A DNA stretch of 42,715 nt, from assembly GCA_019419625.1 (NCBI GenBank), contig DXZO01000042.1, positions 28,020 through 70,734 on the forward strand. Reading direction: 5' to 3'. Below the pieces are notes generated by a model. It had not been told where the DNA came from. It saw nothing but the letters and a program-made list of their open reading frames with translations, and did no database searches. A program made the position numbers and the translations under genes. Shown here one piece after another: positions 32,485 to 40,662 of the stretch. Position 1 is the first letter of the stretch, and the number at the start of each line of letters is the position of its first letter. This stretch comes from Collinsella sp. (GTDB lineage: Bacteria > Actinomycetota > Coriobacteriia > Coriobacteriales > Coriobacteriaceae).

Positions 32485-34224
32485 TTAACCTCCAATCATG
32501 CTTTGGTAGTCATCCATCATGTCTCTGAGTACAACGAATGCATCGCATTCAGCCGCCCAAGCATCAATGCGATTGCGCGGGTCTTGGTTCATTTTGTTGG
32601 GCGAAATGTTGCCGTTCGCGTCGTTTCTGATCATCACGTTGGAGCGGCACCATTCCGCTATAGGGTTCTGGTTATCGACGATGCGGTTTTCCTTGTAAAG
32701 CGCTCGAAGCTCCTTCATTGGCATGGACAAGGTTTGCGCACCCTGTATTACCTTTTTGAAGTTATCGGCTCCGAAATAGCCCTCGTACGCTTCAACGGTC
32801 GGAACATCTCGCATATGCCACGGGTCATAGCCGCATGCGACCGAGTAGATGCCGTACTTTTCCTGAACCTCCGTGACCCAATCCAGCACGTCGCGCTTGT
32901 CGATGATCGGCGTTGCCGACGTTCTGAGCAGCCCGCGGGCAATCCAGGCATCGTAGGGTACGCCGTCTCGACCTCCACGCCGCCCCTCGGCTTCTGCCTG
33001 CTCCAAGGCGCGAAGCGGAATCCACGCCATGTGCATTGCGTATATATGCTCGTCGTTCGGGCGCATCATAAGCAGGCACGCCGCCGTTAGGTCGGTCGTA
33101 TCCGAAGCGTCCACGCCGAGAATTGCGTAAGAAAAAGACCCATCGGATGGGTCGAACGTGGCTTCGTTGTGTATCTCAGACCATTTGAGCCAGGCTTGGC
33201 TCTGGTTCTCAATGAGGTTGAAGTCTTTTACCAGAAGCGTCGGCAAAAATGTCGGGTCATCGAGTGCCTTGGAGACGTTTTCCCTGAGCGATTTCAGAGA
33301 CTTGATTGTTCCAAGCCCGGGATTCGCCTTAATCCAGCACTTCTCATCCTTCCATTCCTCGCGCTCGTCAAGCTCGAAAATGAAAGCGATGAAATGCTCG
33401 GCTTTTTCTCCAGATGCTTCGCCGTTCAGCCATTTGGTGGCGTATTCGTACTGCGCGTCGAAAATGCCGCCGCGCACGAAGCCGTTGGTCGTTATCTCCA
33501 GAACCAGCGGTTGCCTACGGGCGGAAATGCCCTGAATCGTCAGGTCGTAGAGGTCGCGGTTTCGCATGGCTGCGAGCTCGTCAACGATAGCGCCTGAGAT
33601 GTCCAAGCCGTCAAGGTGATTCGTGTTGGCGGAAAGCGCCTTGATTGACCCCATGTTGAGGTCGCAGTAAAGGTCGCTCACGCGCTTCCGCACGTGCTTT
33701 GCCAGCGCCGGCGAGGTCAGAACCATTCTCCAAGCGTTATTAAAGCCCTTCGCCGCCTGATCGTGAGCCGTGGCGACGTTGTAGACTTCCGGTGCGCCCT
33801 CGTCATCGTTTATAAGCAAGTCGTGCTCGATTGCAGACGCAAGCGCGGTCTTGCCGTTCTTTCGCCCCATAATCCAAAGGACTTCACGGTATTGGCGCAC
33901 ACCCTCAGCATCGACGAAACCGTAGATTACAGACAGAATGGCCAGCTGGAAAAGCTCAAGCTTAAACTTACGCCCAAGCTTGCCACTCGGAAGCCTGCAA
34001 AACGTCTCGATGAATACAACGTGCTTTGCCGCGAATTCCTCGCGGTAATGGTACGGATAGAGCGGATCGGTGTTATCCAGGTCGCGCAGCACGCGCTCCG
34101 CGAGCTGATGCATCTTCTCGCAAGCAGTGATCTCACCGTTGATGATGCCACCGAAGTAGCTTCGTATCGCCTGCTCGCAGCGACCAGCGCCGCTTCGCTT
34201 CTTAGCCGCCGAAGCGCGTTTCAT
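32485..34224 (-). CDS. terminase large subunit
   Basis: About 579 residues if started at ATG 34224; an ATG at 34245 is also possible and would overlap the small subunit more. ATPase motifs: Walker A region WIMGRKNGKTALAS and Walker B GAIVDELAAM. The C-terminal nuclease half has ILGVDASDTTDLTA and the late acidic EGYFGADNF region. It pumps DNA into the prohead and cuts concatemers. The HNH gene just upstream suggests a cos-type packaging system. Confidence 0.95.
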   Translation of the reverse strand: MKRASAAKKRSGAGRCEQAIRSYFGGIINGEITACEKMHQLAERVLRDLDNTDPLYPYHYREEFAAKHVVFIETFCRLPSGKLGRKFKLELFQLAILSVIYGFVDAEGVRQYREVLWIMGRKNGKTALASAIEHDLLINDDEGAPEVYNVATAHDQAAKGFNNAWRMVLTSPALAKHVRKRVSDLYCDLNMGSIKALSANTNHLDGLDISGAIVDELAAMRNRDLYDLTIQGISARRQPLVLEITTNGFVRGGIFDAQYEYATKWLNGEASGEKAEHFIAFIFELDEREEWKDEKCWIKANPGLGTIKSLKSLRENVSKALDDPTFLPTLLVKDFNLIENQSQAWLKWSEIHNEATFDPSDGSFSYAILGVDASDTTDLTAACLLMMRPNDEHIYAMHMAWIPLRALEQAEAEGRRGGRDGVPYDAWIARGLLRTSATPIIDKRDVLDWVTEVQEKYGIYSVACGYDPWHMRDVPTVEAYEGYFGADNFKKVIQGAQTLSMPMKELRALYKENRIVDNQNPIAEWCRSNVMIRNDANGNISPNKMNQDPRNRIDAWAAECDAFVVLRDMMDDYQSMIGG

Positions 34225-34630
34225 TGAGGTAGTCAATGAGCGCATCGCCTGCGGTGCTGCCGGACGGCATCATGTCGGTGAGCTGCTTGATGCCGCGCGA
34301 GAACGTTGTGAACAGCTTGTTGTAGGCGCTGAAACCCGGATGCTCTCGCAGACCGGATTGACCGCCGCCGTTGTCATATTCGGTGAAGATGCTCTCGTAC
34401 ATCAGCTCGCGGCGGGCTTCGTCAAGCTTGACCTTCAGGAACGCGATGTTCGACATCAGCGGAAGCACGGCGCTTCGCTTCTCGTCTGGTATCGCGTCCT
34501 TGGTGAGCCGTTGGAGCTTTTTCAGCTCGCTTTGGTATCGGCTCTCGATGGAAGCGGTGCGCTTCTTCGGGGGACTTTCCGTGGCTTTGGGCAAAATGTC
34601 GTTACTTTCGCACACTTTTCGCCTTCCCAC
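34202..34630 (-). CDS. terminase small subunit
   Basis: 142 residues. The basic N terminus is followed by IESRYQSELKKLQRLTKDAI, then a helical core (FLKVKLDEARRELMYESIF), and ends in a helix before GDALIDYLNETRFGG. It matches the P27-type small subunit pattern that binds the packaging site. It overlaps the large-subunit gene by 23 bases. Confidence 0.85.
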   Translation of the reverse strand: MGRRKVCESNDILPKATESPPKKRTASIESRYQSELKKLQRLTKDAIPDEKRSAVLPLMSNIAFLKVKLDEARRELMYESIFTEYDNGGGQSGLREHPGFSAYNKLFTTFSRGIKQLTDMMPSGSTAGDALIDYLNETRFGG

Positions 34631-34783
34631 AAGACCACCCCCGTTCTGAAACCCGTCACACGCAAATTTCTATCTTCCGGCGTTGGTGCCCTATGCTGGG
34701 TGCCTTGATTTTAGACCGGGGGGATAGCTCGAAGCTGTGACCTGCTGTTTTGTCTGTCGTTTTGTTTGACTGTGCGCTTGTGC

Positions 34784-35113
34784 TCAGTCTGTGTTTTCGT
34801 CTGTCAGCGAAATCAAGTTGCCGTCCTCGTCAAAGCGCAGCCCTTGCCTTGTGCTGCCCTGCCTTGCCCAGCCGTGTACCTTCTTGTGGCAGAGGTCGCA
34901 CAGGCTTACAAGGTTGCGAGTGTCGGTCGCTATGTTCGGATCGCTGATGTTCGATGGTGTTAGCTCGATGATGTGATGCACCATCGTTGCCGGTGTTGCG
35001 ATGCCAGCCTTAAGGCAGTGCTGGCAAAGATAGGCGTCGCGTTGCAATGCGAGCTCTCGCGCCCGTTCCCAATCCTTGGAATGGTAGAACCTATTCGAGA
35101 AGCCCTTAGCCAT
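34784..35113 (-). CDS. HNH endonuclease
   Basis: 109 residues from ATG 35113 (a longer in-frame ORF would run through the terminator upstream). It contains a zinc-binding pair C30/C33 and C72/C75, the HH of MVHHIIELTP (46-47), N67 and the CHKKVH end (75-80), a complete beta-beta-alpha HNH site. HNH proteins next to terminase genes cooperate in cos cleavage in HK97-like phages. It is the first gene of the late operon; 153 bases with no gene separate it from the small terminase and may hold the cos site. Confidence 0.92.
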   Translation of the reverse strand: MAKGFSNRFYHSKDWERARELALQRDAYLCQHCLKAGIATPATMVHHIIELTPSNISDPNIATDTRNLVSLCDLCHKKVHGWARQGSTRQGLRFDEDGNLISLTDENTD

Positions 35114-35127
35114 TGCGCGACCCCCAA

Positions 35128-35162
35128 CAAAAAAGGGACGCGACCCAAGGCCGTGTCCCTTT
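35128..35162 (-). terminator. intrinsic terminator between early and late phage operons
   Basis: On the minus strand AAAGGGACACG pairs with CGCGTCCCTTT (one G-U/C-type wobble), loop of 9 bases, followed by six T residues. It lies after the DUF1492-like regulator and directly before the HNH start, so late transcription must either read through or start within this short gap. Confidence 0.8.
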
Positions 35163-35221
35163 CTGATAATCCACCGTACCGAAATATAACGCAAACCGAA
35201 AAGTGATGACAAGTACCAATC

Positions 35222-35668
35222 TCAAATATCTTTGAGCGCGGCAAAGCCCACCTCGTCGATATAGCGGAACCCAACGTTGCAAAGCTCCCTGCACCATTGG
35301 CGCGAGCACTGCATCACATCGGCTATCTCGTCCCATGGCATCGCTTGGAGATAGGCCATGCACAGCGCGTCGGCGTAGCGGTTGCCCTTGAGCTTAGCTA
35401 AGCCGCCGCGATTGTCAGCACCGTAGAGCAGCACGCATGCTTCGTCCACCTCGGCTTGGCTGTCCGCGATCCTCCTTTCCAACCTCCCCTCAAAGTCGAT
35501 GCGTCCGTTAATCGCATCCATAGGGTCTGAGCTGCCACCGCCGCCGCCCGCGTTGTAACTCTGCGCCTTGGCTCCCTCGCGAGCCTTAAGGCGGGCTAGC
35601 ATCTCCTTTGCATGTTCGATGCTAGCCACCTCGTCACGGATGCGCTCGAAGTATTCCTTGGCATCCAC
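35222..35668 (-). CDS. ArpU/DUF1492-like phage regulator
   Basis: 148 residues. A helical N terminus (EYFERIRDEVASIEHAKEML), a glycine linker (AGGGGGSS) and a C-terminal HTH resembling sigma region 4 (MPWDEIADVMQCSRQWCREL). Proteins of this type at the end of early operons of Gram-positive phages activate the late genes. Position just before the packaging operon and the terminator agrees. Sequence match to the family is moderate. Confidence 0.75.
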   Translation of the reverse strand: MDAKEYFERIRDEVASIEHAKEMLARLKAREGAKAQSYNAGGGGGSSDPMDAINGRIDFEGRLERRIADSQAEVDEACVLLYGADNRGGLAKLKGNRYADALCMAYLQAMPWDEIADVMQCSRQWCRELCNVGFRYIDEVGFAALKDI

Positions 35669-35680
35669 AAAGCATCAACC

Positions 35681-36118
35681 CTAGTCGATGCCCGTAGAGC
35701 CGAAGCCGTCGGTACCGCGCTCGGTGTCGGTCAGGCTATCGACCCCGACAAGATCACACGGCACGAACGGGACAACGACCATCTGGCACACACGCGTACC
35801 CTTGGGAAGAAACACGGTGTCACAGCTGAGATTGACCAGCGGTGCGTGCACCTCGCCACGGTATCCGCTGTCGATGACGCTCACGCTGTTGCGCAGCGTC
35901 ACGCCGTAATGAGCGCCAAGGCCGGAGCGCGGAAAGACCAAACCGACACAGCCGCTCGGAATCTCGCAGGCAAAGCCAAGTCCGCAGACCGCACTTGCGT
36001 TTGGCTCAAGCCTTACATCCTCGGTGATGCAAAGATCGAAGCCTGCATCGCCATCGTGCGCGTATGTCGGCATGGCCGTTCCGTCAGCCAGGCAAACGTT
36101 CATCTTTCGTCCGTACAT
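35681..36118 (-). CDS. dut: dUTP diphosphatase (dUTPase)
   Basis: 145 residues from ATG 36118 (AAGGAG upstream). All five motifs of trimeric dUTPases are present: DAGFDL, PRSGLG, SVIDSGYRGE, RVCQMVV and the C-terminal RGTDGFGSTG. It hydrolyses dUTP to dUMP, limiting uracil in phage DNA. It lies 9 bases after ssb in the early operon. Confidence 0.96.
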   Translation of the reverse strand: MYGRKMNVCLADGTAMPTYAHDGDAGFDLCITEDVRLEPNASAVCGLGFACEIPSGCVGLVFPRSGLGAHYGVTLRNSVSVIDSGYRGEVHAPLVNLSCDTVFLPKGTRVCQMVVVPFVPCDLVGVDSLTDTERGTDGFGSTGID

Positions 36119-36127
36119 TTCAGCTCC

Positions 36128-36541
36128 TTAGAAGGGAATATCTTCGTCGTACACATCTGGGTAGGTCGTAGCCTGCGGTGCCGCCGCCGGCTGCTGCGAC
36201 TGTCGATGCGAGGTCATGATTGCCACGTTATCAACGATGACCTCGAGCTTGCGATAGCGTTTGCCGTCCTTCTCCCACACGTTCTGGTGCAGGTGCCCAA
36301 GGATAGCCAGGCGTGCGCCCTTCATCAGAAGGCCGTTGTTAAACATCGCTTCGCCGCGCTTGCCGTACATCACGCAGTCGACCCAACTGGTCACGTCCTT
36401 ATAGCTACCGTCCTGCTGCTTGCGGCTCTTGTTCACTGCTAGTGAAAAGCTCGTTACCGCAAGGCCGCTGTTGGTGTACCGCACCTCTGCATCTTGCCCA
36501 AGGTTGCCACTCAAGGTGACGCTGTTAAGGCTGTCACTCAC
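36128..36541 (-). CDS. ssb: single-stranded DNA-binding protein
   Basis: 137 residues from GTG 36541, placed 6 bases after GAGGGGTG; a GTG at 36550 is the alternative. The OB fold is clear (NSVTLSGNLGQDAEVRYT, FSLAVNKSR, DCVMYGKRGEAMFNNG) and the acidic tail DEDIPF is the protein-interaction end of bacterial SSBs. It protects single-stranded DNA in phage replication and recombination. Confidence 0.95.
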   Translation of the reverse strand: MSDSLNSVTLSGNLGQDAEVRYTNSGLAVTSFSLAVNKSRKQQDGSYKDVTSWVDCVMYGKRGEAMFNNGLLMKGARLAILGHLHQNVWEKDGKRYRKLEVIVDNVAIMTSHRQSQQPAAAPQATTYPDVYDEDIPF

Positions 36542-36770
36542 AGTTACCACCCCTCACGATTGCCAATGCGATATAGGTCATGATCACCATCGCGGTTGCG
36601 AGCAATGGAAAGAGCCAAGAGAACAGACAACCGGTAATGATGCTTATGAATAGTTCCATAAGGCAAAAACAAAGAAAGACGATGACGCAGCCCAACAACG
36701 CTATGAGCACCGCTACAAGCACACTCAACCTCTTGATTCGGCGGCGTGCTCGCTCACTCGACCTACTCAC
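36534..36770 (-). CDS. small membrane protein, two predicted spans
   Basis: 78 residues from GTG 36770, with GGGGGTGG about 5 bases upstream. A basic start (SSERARRRIKRL) is followed by two hydrophobic spans (LVAVLIALLGCVIVFLCF and LFPLLATAMVIMTYIALAI). It overlaps the stop of the mIHF-like gene and the ssb start by a few bases. No function is recognised. Confidence 0.65.
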   Translation of the reverse strand: MSRSSERARRRIKRLSVLVAVLIALLGCVIVFLCFCLMELFISIITGCLFSWLFPLLATAMVIMTYIALAIVRGGNCE

Positions 36771-37089
36771 GGCATCCACCCCCAAGAGCCTTGATAAGTC
36801 CTTCGCGCTGGATGTACCCAAGTCCCTTCACTCGGCGGGTCGCGCTGATGTGCAGGCTCTTCATGAGCTTCTGGGTTCGTGGCGCGGCAAAACCGGGCAT
36901 CGACCTAATCAATGATTCGACACGCATGCCCGATGCAGCCTGGTCGCCACTGTCCGCCAACTCAAAGAGCCGCTCAATCGACATGATGCCGTATTTCAGC
37001 TTGACCTTGTAATCAGCTCGCTTGCATCTGATCTGCATCCCCTTATCGAGGGCTGCACGCCTTTGCTCGGCGGTCAATTTCGGTACCAT
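36763..37089 (-). CDS. actinobacterial-type integration host factor (mIHF) homologue
   Basis: 108 residues from ATG 37089 (AGGAG upstream; the frame is open to 37206 but the extension is unlike the family). The sequence follows mIHF: LTAEQRRAALDKG at the start, a long basic helix, then the helix-two-turn-helix region IRSMPGFAAPRTQKLMKSL and the TRRVKGLGYIQREGLIKAL end, parallel to TRRLRGLG in mycobacterial mIHF. mIHF was discovered as the host factor for L5 integrase. Here it is encoded 128 bases downstream of the integrase, so a role in this phage's own integration or excision is likely. Confidence 0.85.
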   Translation of the reverse strand: MVPKLTAEQRRAALDKGMQIRCKRADYKVKLKYGIMSIERLFELADSGDQAASGMRVESLIRSMPGFAAPRTQKLMKSLHISATRRVKGLGYIQREGLIKALGGGCRE

Positions 37090-37205
37090 TTTCTGTATCT
37101 CCTGATTCTTACTTGGGATACGGTGGCTAACCGTTCCCAAACCATCGGTTTTGCTTTCTGACCTCTCGTTTTCGTGTCGTGCCGCAAATGGTCGAGGTCT
37201 TGCCA

Positions 37206-37227
37206 TTTACACACCGTTTACACTCCG
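37206..37227 (-). repeat. tandem 11-bp repeat at the 3' end of the integrase gene
   Basis: TTTACACACCG (37206-37216) is followed directly by TTTACACTCCG (37217-37227), which covers the integrase stop. Short direct repeats of this size can be integrase arm-type sites, but two copies are weak evidence. Confidence 0.4.
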
Positions 37228-38402
37228 TCCTCAAGCTTCTTGGCAAAGTTGTTGAACGCCTGAGCCGCTGCCTGGTCGCGCCCCGGCAGAAGGTGCGCGT
37301 AGAGTTTCAGCGTTGTCGCTTCGTTCGAGTGTCCCAAGCGATCCGCAAGCGTCTTGAGGTCAACGCCGTTCGCCAGGCACCACGTGGCGTGCGTGTGGCG
37401 CAGTGAATGGAACGTGTACGCCTTCGGCATGCCCGCACGGTCGCGAGCGCGGCTGAAAGCCTTTGAGACGGTCGTAGGGCGCATGTAAGAGCCGTCTACG
37501 CTCACCAGTGGCGAATCGGGCGTGAAAGCGTCTGAAATCGAATCCTGTTGCGCGAGATAGGCTTTTATCCGCTCCCACTCTTCGTCGATTAACGCCACAG
37601 GCCGCGTCTTCTTGTTCTTGGTCACGTTGGATCGGATAACGCCGCCGCCCGGAACCTCGATGACCGTACCGCTCACGAGGATGAACCCTTGCGCCTTGTG
37701 GAGGTCGCGACGCCTTACGGCGCACACCTCGCCGACGCGCATCCCCGTATGCAGTGCGAGCCAAGCCGCGAAAGCGTAGGCTGATTGGCGCATGAAGCGC
37801 TTCTCGGGCACTTCAAGGTCGAGCTTTTCGGAAACCGTGGCATCGAGCGCCTTGTAATCCCATTCGTCGATGCTCACGGCTTCATGGCGTTCCTCTGGCG
37901 GCTTTGTGACCATGAGCATTGGGTTGTTCTCGCAGATGCCGATGCGCACCCAAAAGTTGTATGCACCGCGCAAAAAGTGGTGAACGCTGATGATCGTGTT
38001 GCGCGAAAGACCTTGACCGCCGTTCTTCTTGCTCACGCCGAGCCGCGTCTCGAAGTCGTTCAGCTCGATAGCGGTAAGGTCGCGAGCGACTTTGCCTTTA
38101 AGGTACTTGCCCACGTAGGTTCGTGTGAAAAACGTCCACCTCTTCACGGTGTTAATGGCTGCGCCCTTAATCTTCCGCTGCTCGATATACTCCCAAAGCA
38201 GGTCGACTATGAGCGTGCTCTTGACCTTGCCGTCAAGGGTCAGGTGCGAAGCCCAGGCATCGGCCAAAGCCTGCGCTTCATCGCGCGTCCTGGCATCCGG
38301 GAAGCTACGGCGTGGCCGTATCTGCCGCCCGTCCGGTGCCTTGCCAAGATACGGCTGCGCGTACCACACGCCCTTTTGTTCGCGCTTGACCTCAACGTCC
38401 AT
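37218..38402 (-). CDS. int: tyrosine-family site-specific integrase
   Basis: 394 residues. The N-terminal ~55 residues are an arm-binding type domain (GVWYAQPYLGKAPDGRQIRP), followed by a SAM-like core-binding domain (about 60-165) and the catalytic domain. Catalytic residues: R222 in HTGMRVGE, Lys in the beta hairpin (262-264), H332 and R335 in HSLRHTH, H358 in RLGHSN and nucleophile Y368 in LKLYAH. It performs attP x attB recombination. It lies inside the early operon, at least 4 kb from any prophage end visible here. Confidence 0.96.
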   Translation of the reverse strand: MDVEVKREQKGVWYAQPYLGKAPDGRQIRPRRSFPDARTRDEAQALADAWASHLTLDGKVKSTLIVDLLWEYIEQRKIKGAAINTVKRWTFFTRTYVGKYLKGKVARDLTAIELNDFETRLGVSKKNGGQGLSRNTIISVHHFLRGAYNFWVRIGICENNPMLMVTKPPEERHEAVSIDEWDYKALDATVSEKLDLEVPEKRFMRQSAYAFAAWLALHTGMRVGEVCAVRRRDLHKAQGFILVSGTVIEVPGGGVIRSNVTKNKKTRPVALIDEEWERIKAYLAQQDSISDAFTPDSPLVSVDGSYMRPTTVSKAFSRARDRAGMPKAYTFHSLRHTHATWCLANGVDLKTLADRLGHSNEATTLKLYAHLLPGRDQAAAQAFNNFAKKLEDGV

Positions 38403-38595
38403 GGCGGCGCTTCAATTCACGTACGACGTCGATAACGCCACCCGACATGTCGCGAATCTCGTGGATGCAGTCCTTGCAAATGTCGAACTCGATAAGCTTG
38501 CCCTTGTCATAGGCGTGCACCCTTGCGAATTCGTCAATGTTGGTGCAGTCGGCTTCCTTACCGCACCCGTCGCAGCAGCCGGAAACCTTAATCAT
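38392..38595 (-). CDS. small zinc-ribbon-like protein
   Basis: 67 residues with CCDGCGKEADC near the N terminus and ICKDCIHEI in the middle, a four-Cys treble-clef or zinc-ribbon arrangement. The end is basic (VRELKRRHGR). It overlaps the integrase start by 11 bases, so it may be co-translated with it; an excisionase-like role is conceivable but not shown. Confidence 0.75.
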   Translation of the reverse strand: MIKVSGCCDGCGKEADCTNIDEFARVHAYDKGKLIEFDICKDCIHEIRDMSGGVIDVVRELKRRHGR

Positions 38596-38836
38596 CGTCC
38601 TGCTCCTTGTTAGCCATTTTCTTCGCCTTGTGCATGCTGAGCTTTGCCACGTAAATGAAGTAAATGCACACGATCAGCAGGAAGCAGGAGAAGGCAAGGA
38701 ACCCATAGCCAGCGCCGAAGATGAAGCCAACGGCGATACTGGCAACCAGCATCGCGAACGGGACGATCAGCAGGGCGCACCCAGCCAGCATCGACGATGC
38801 CTCTTCATACTCTTCCTTGGTCTTAGACTCTTTCAT
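38588..38836 (-). CDS. small phage membrane protein
   Basis: 82 residues: charged start (KESKTKEEYEEASS), two hydrophobic spans (GCALLIVPFAMLVASIAVGF and GFLAFSCFLLIVCIYFIYV) and a charged end (KKMANKEQDDD). Overlaps both neighbours. Function unknown; small membrane proteins in early operons are sometimes exclusion factors. Confidence 0.75.
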   Translation of the reverse strand: MKESKTKEEYEEASSMLAGCALLIVPFAMLVASIAVGFIFGAGYGFLAFSCFLLIVCIYFIYVAKLSMHKAKKMANKEQDDD

Positions 38837-39026
38837 TTCTTTCCTCCAAAGCTCGATGAATCACTGCGATTGCGTCGGTGACGCAATCGCACCAGCAAAC
38901 AAGATCGTCGTAATCAACCCGTGCACCATCGCGTCCGCGCTTGTCGCACGTCGTAATGCGCCGGCTCATGTCCTGCGACACGGCGCACAGGTTCTCGAGG
39001 GTCTTACGGTCGCGCCTAATCGTCAT
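38823..39026 (-). CDS. phage hypothetical protein
   Basis: 67 residues, basic N terminus (TIRRDRKTLENLCAV) and an acidic/Cys middle (DYDDLVCWCDCV), mostly helical. No family recognised. It overlaps the genes on both sides by about 10-14 bases, which supports it as a translated part of the early operon. Confidence 0.7.
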   Translation of the reverse strand: MTIRRDRKTLENLCAVSQDMSRRITTCDKRGRDGARVDYDDLVCWCDCVTDAIAVIHRALEERNERV

Positions 39027-39303
39027 CGCCGGTCACCCACACATCGCGGTGATTCTCCCGCATGAACTCGTCGAAATCCCATTCGATGTCTTCGCTCTCC
39101 AAGCCTTGCCAGCTCCAAAACTCACTGACATATGGCTGACAGCGCGGACATGCGTAGCGCTTCCAGAACAGACGCATCCAAAGGCCGCTTTCCATGAGCA
39201 CGCCACGCGTTCCCGCTGGAACCGTCTCGCCGCAGTACGCGCACTCATGCGCCTTGCGGACAGTGACGATCTTGGGCGCGGCGTAGAAGTCACCGCCGCT
39301 CAT
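39016..39303 (-). CDS. phage protein with two CxxC zinc knuckles
   Basis: 95 residues. HECAYCGETVPAGTRG gives one CxxC pair and YACPRCQPYVS a second, which together make a zinc ribbon; the C-terminal part is acidic and Trp-rich (EFWSWQGLESEDIEWDF). Similar small proteins occur in early operons of Gram-positive phages. Function unknown. Confidence 0.75.
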   Translation of the reverse strand: MSGGDFYAAPKIVTVRKAHECAYCGETVPAGTRGVLMESGLWMRLFWKRYACPRCQPYVSEFWSWQGLESEDIEWDFDEFMRENHRDVWVTGDDD

Positions 39304-39623
39304 GACGCGGCGCCTTCCAGTGCTTCAAGCATGTTCTCGATGCACTCATGCGCCTTCTTGAGGTCTTCGATGCCATTCTTGGACTTCCAGCGCCACAGGT
39401 ACTTGAATGCGCATCCCTGCATATAGGACACGTATTCATCGGTACCGAGCATCGATTCCATTGCCTGCTTACACTCGATGCCGGTGTGCCCCGCGTAATG
39501 CGCGGGCTTGGTCACAGGGTCGAACTCGGAATCGACCGTTGAGGTCATCTTCTCGGCAATCTGCGAAGCACTGAGCTCAACAGGCTCGGTCAGATCACCT
39601 ACACGCTTAACGTAAGAACTCAT
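39300..39623 (-). CDS. DUF3310 domain protein
   Basis: 107 residues from ATG 39623 (AGGAG upstream; an ATG at 39629 is the alternative). It contains VTKPAHYAGHTGIECKQAME and FKYLWRWKSKNGIEDLKKA, the conserved pattern of the DUF3310 (SaV-type) family, widespread in phages and sometimes called a nucleotide kinase-like protein. The role is unproven. Confidence 0.82.
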   Translation of the reverse strand: MSSYVKRVGDLTEPVELSASQIAEKMTSTVDSEFDPVTKPAHYAGHTGIECKQAMESMLGTDEYVSYMQGCAFKYLWRWKSKNGIEDLKKAHECIENMLEALEGAAS

Positions 39624-39628
39624 TGCCA

Positions 39629-40270
39629 TCACTCCTTTGAAACCAGCTTCGACAGCTCGTCAAAATCGACCGTATGGAGCAGCTTTATCAGCTGCGCGAC
39701 CTCTGGTGAGCGCCAAGCGTGCATGCCGAACGTATGCGCCTCTGTCGAGTAGTGGTAGTAATTGGCCTTAAGGTGCTCTTCCGCTTCGCGAAGCGTAAGA
39801 AACATGGTGTCCGGGACAATTGCCCACAGCTTCGTAAGGAACACGCAGCCCAGCGCGTTGTTTTCGGCGTACTCCTTGATTACACCCTTAGAGATGCTGA
39901 TGCCCATATTCGTGAAACGTGCCCGAATGCATCCGTCATCGTCAAGATCAAGCCAGTTGTCTTCAAGCCATTCTTTGGCGTGCTCTTCGCCGCCTATATC
40001 AAGCTCGTCCTTGTAGGCTCGCGACACCGCTTCCCCTAAGCCAATGATTTCGCCTTCGCCATCTTCAAAAAGCTCAACGGCTTCGATGTCATCGCCATCT
40101 GTTGCTTCGCGGTATACGTAGTCGCGAATGACCCAAAAACGTGGGTCAGCCGTTGCCAATGTCGGTTGGTTGTTCAGCTCATGCTGTAGCTCTTTGAGAA
40201 AAACGAGATCGTCTTGCGTAAGGCTACGCTTGACGTAAGCGCGGTCTTCGCGATCAACCGATGACGTCAT
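39629..40270 (-). CDS. phage hypothetical protein, 213 aa
   Basis: 213 residues, strongly acidic, with AYVKRSLTQDDLVFLKELQ at the start and a C-terminal helical region (LREAEEHLKANYYHYS). No recognised domain. The start overlaps the small zinc-ribbon gene by 17 bases, and the stop region overlaps the alternative start of the DUF3310 gene. Early-operon accessory protein. Confidence 0.78.
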   Translation of the reverse strand: MTSSVDREDRAYVKRSLTQDDLVFLKELQHELNNQPTLATADPRFWVIRDYVYREATDGDDIEAVELFEDGEGEIIGLGEAVSRAYKDELDIGGEEHAKEWLEDNWLDLDDDGCIRARFTNMGISISKGVIKEYAENNALGCVFLTKLWAIVPDTMFLTLREAEEHLKANYYHYSTEAHTFGMHAWRSPEVAQLIKLLHTVDFDELSKLVSKE

Positions 40271-40418
40271 TTCTCTTCACCTCCTTCTCGTTCTTTTTCG
40301 TCTCCCTGCATTTCCAGCAGGCTTCGCTGTCCTTGATGAACCAGTCCAAATTCCGCTCGATACCGCAGTAAGGACACGTGTGCTTTCGGACTTTGTTGAC
40401 ATAGCTCCCGTAAGGCAT
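40254..40418 (-). CDS. 54-aa zinc-ribbon protein
   Basis: 54 residues from ATG 40418, with AAAGGAG 8 bases upstream. It contains CPYC and CWKC pairs separated by 17 residues (HTCPYCGIERNLDWF, then EACWKCRET), a classic small zinc ribbon, and a basic end (KKNEKEVKRN). It may bind nucleic acid. It is the first gene after the 330-base non-coding zone. Confidence 0.75.
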   Translation of the reverse strand: MPYGSYVNKVRKHTCPYCGIERNLDWFIKDSEACWKCRETKKNEKEVKRNDVIG

Positions 40419-40433
40419 CGCCAACGCTCCTTT

Positions 40434-40482
40434 GTTGAAAACTTTGCTATTGTTGAAAACTTGTTGAAAACCTGTTGATAAC
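40434..40482. repeat. GTTGAAAAC iterons, candidate replication origin or operator
   Basis: GTTGAAAAC occurs at 40434, 40452 and 40463, and GTTGATAAC at 40474; the last three are exactly 11 bases apart. TGTTGATAAC differs by one base from the complement of a DnaA box core (TGTGGATAA). AT-rich purine-biased DNA follows (40520-40560). The zone between 40419 and 40748 holds no gene. Confidence 0.6.
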
Positions 40483-40577
40483 TACTGCTGAAGACTCGAA
40501 AACAGGCTTTGGAATCGCTCGAAAAACGAATCGATCAAGAAAGAAGAAGCAAGAAAGAAGAACCTTGCTTGTAAGTC

Positions 40578-40662
40578 AACATAACAAGCAAGTGCGGGTT
40601 TTTGGCTTTGGGTTTGGGTTTTATGACCCAAACCCAAAAACCCGCTTCTGTACTGTTATGTT
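40578..40662. repeat. large stem-loop in the non-coding zone
   Basis: A perfect 13-bp stem, TTTGGGTTTGGGT (40607-40619) with ACCCAAACCCAAA (40626-40638), 6-base loop. Further out GCGGGTTT pairs with AAACCCGC, and AACATAACA (40578) with TGTTATGTT (40654-40662). It could end transcription from the replisome-type gene on the minus strand or be part of an origin. Confidence 0.7.
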
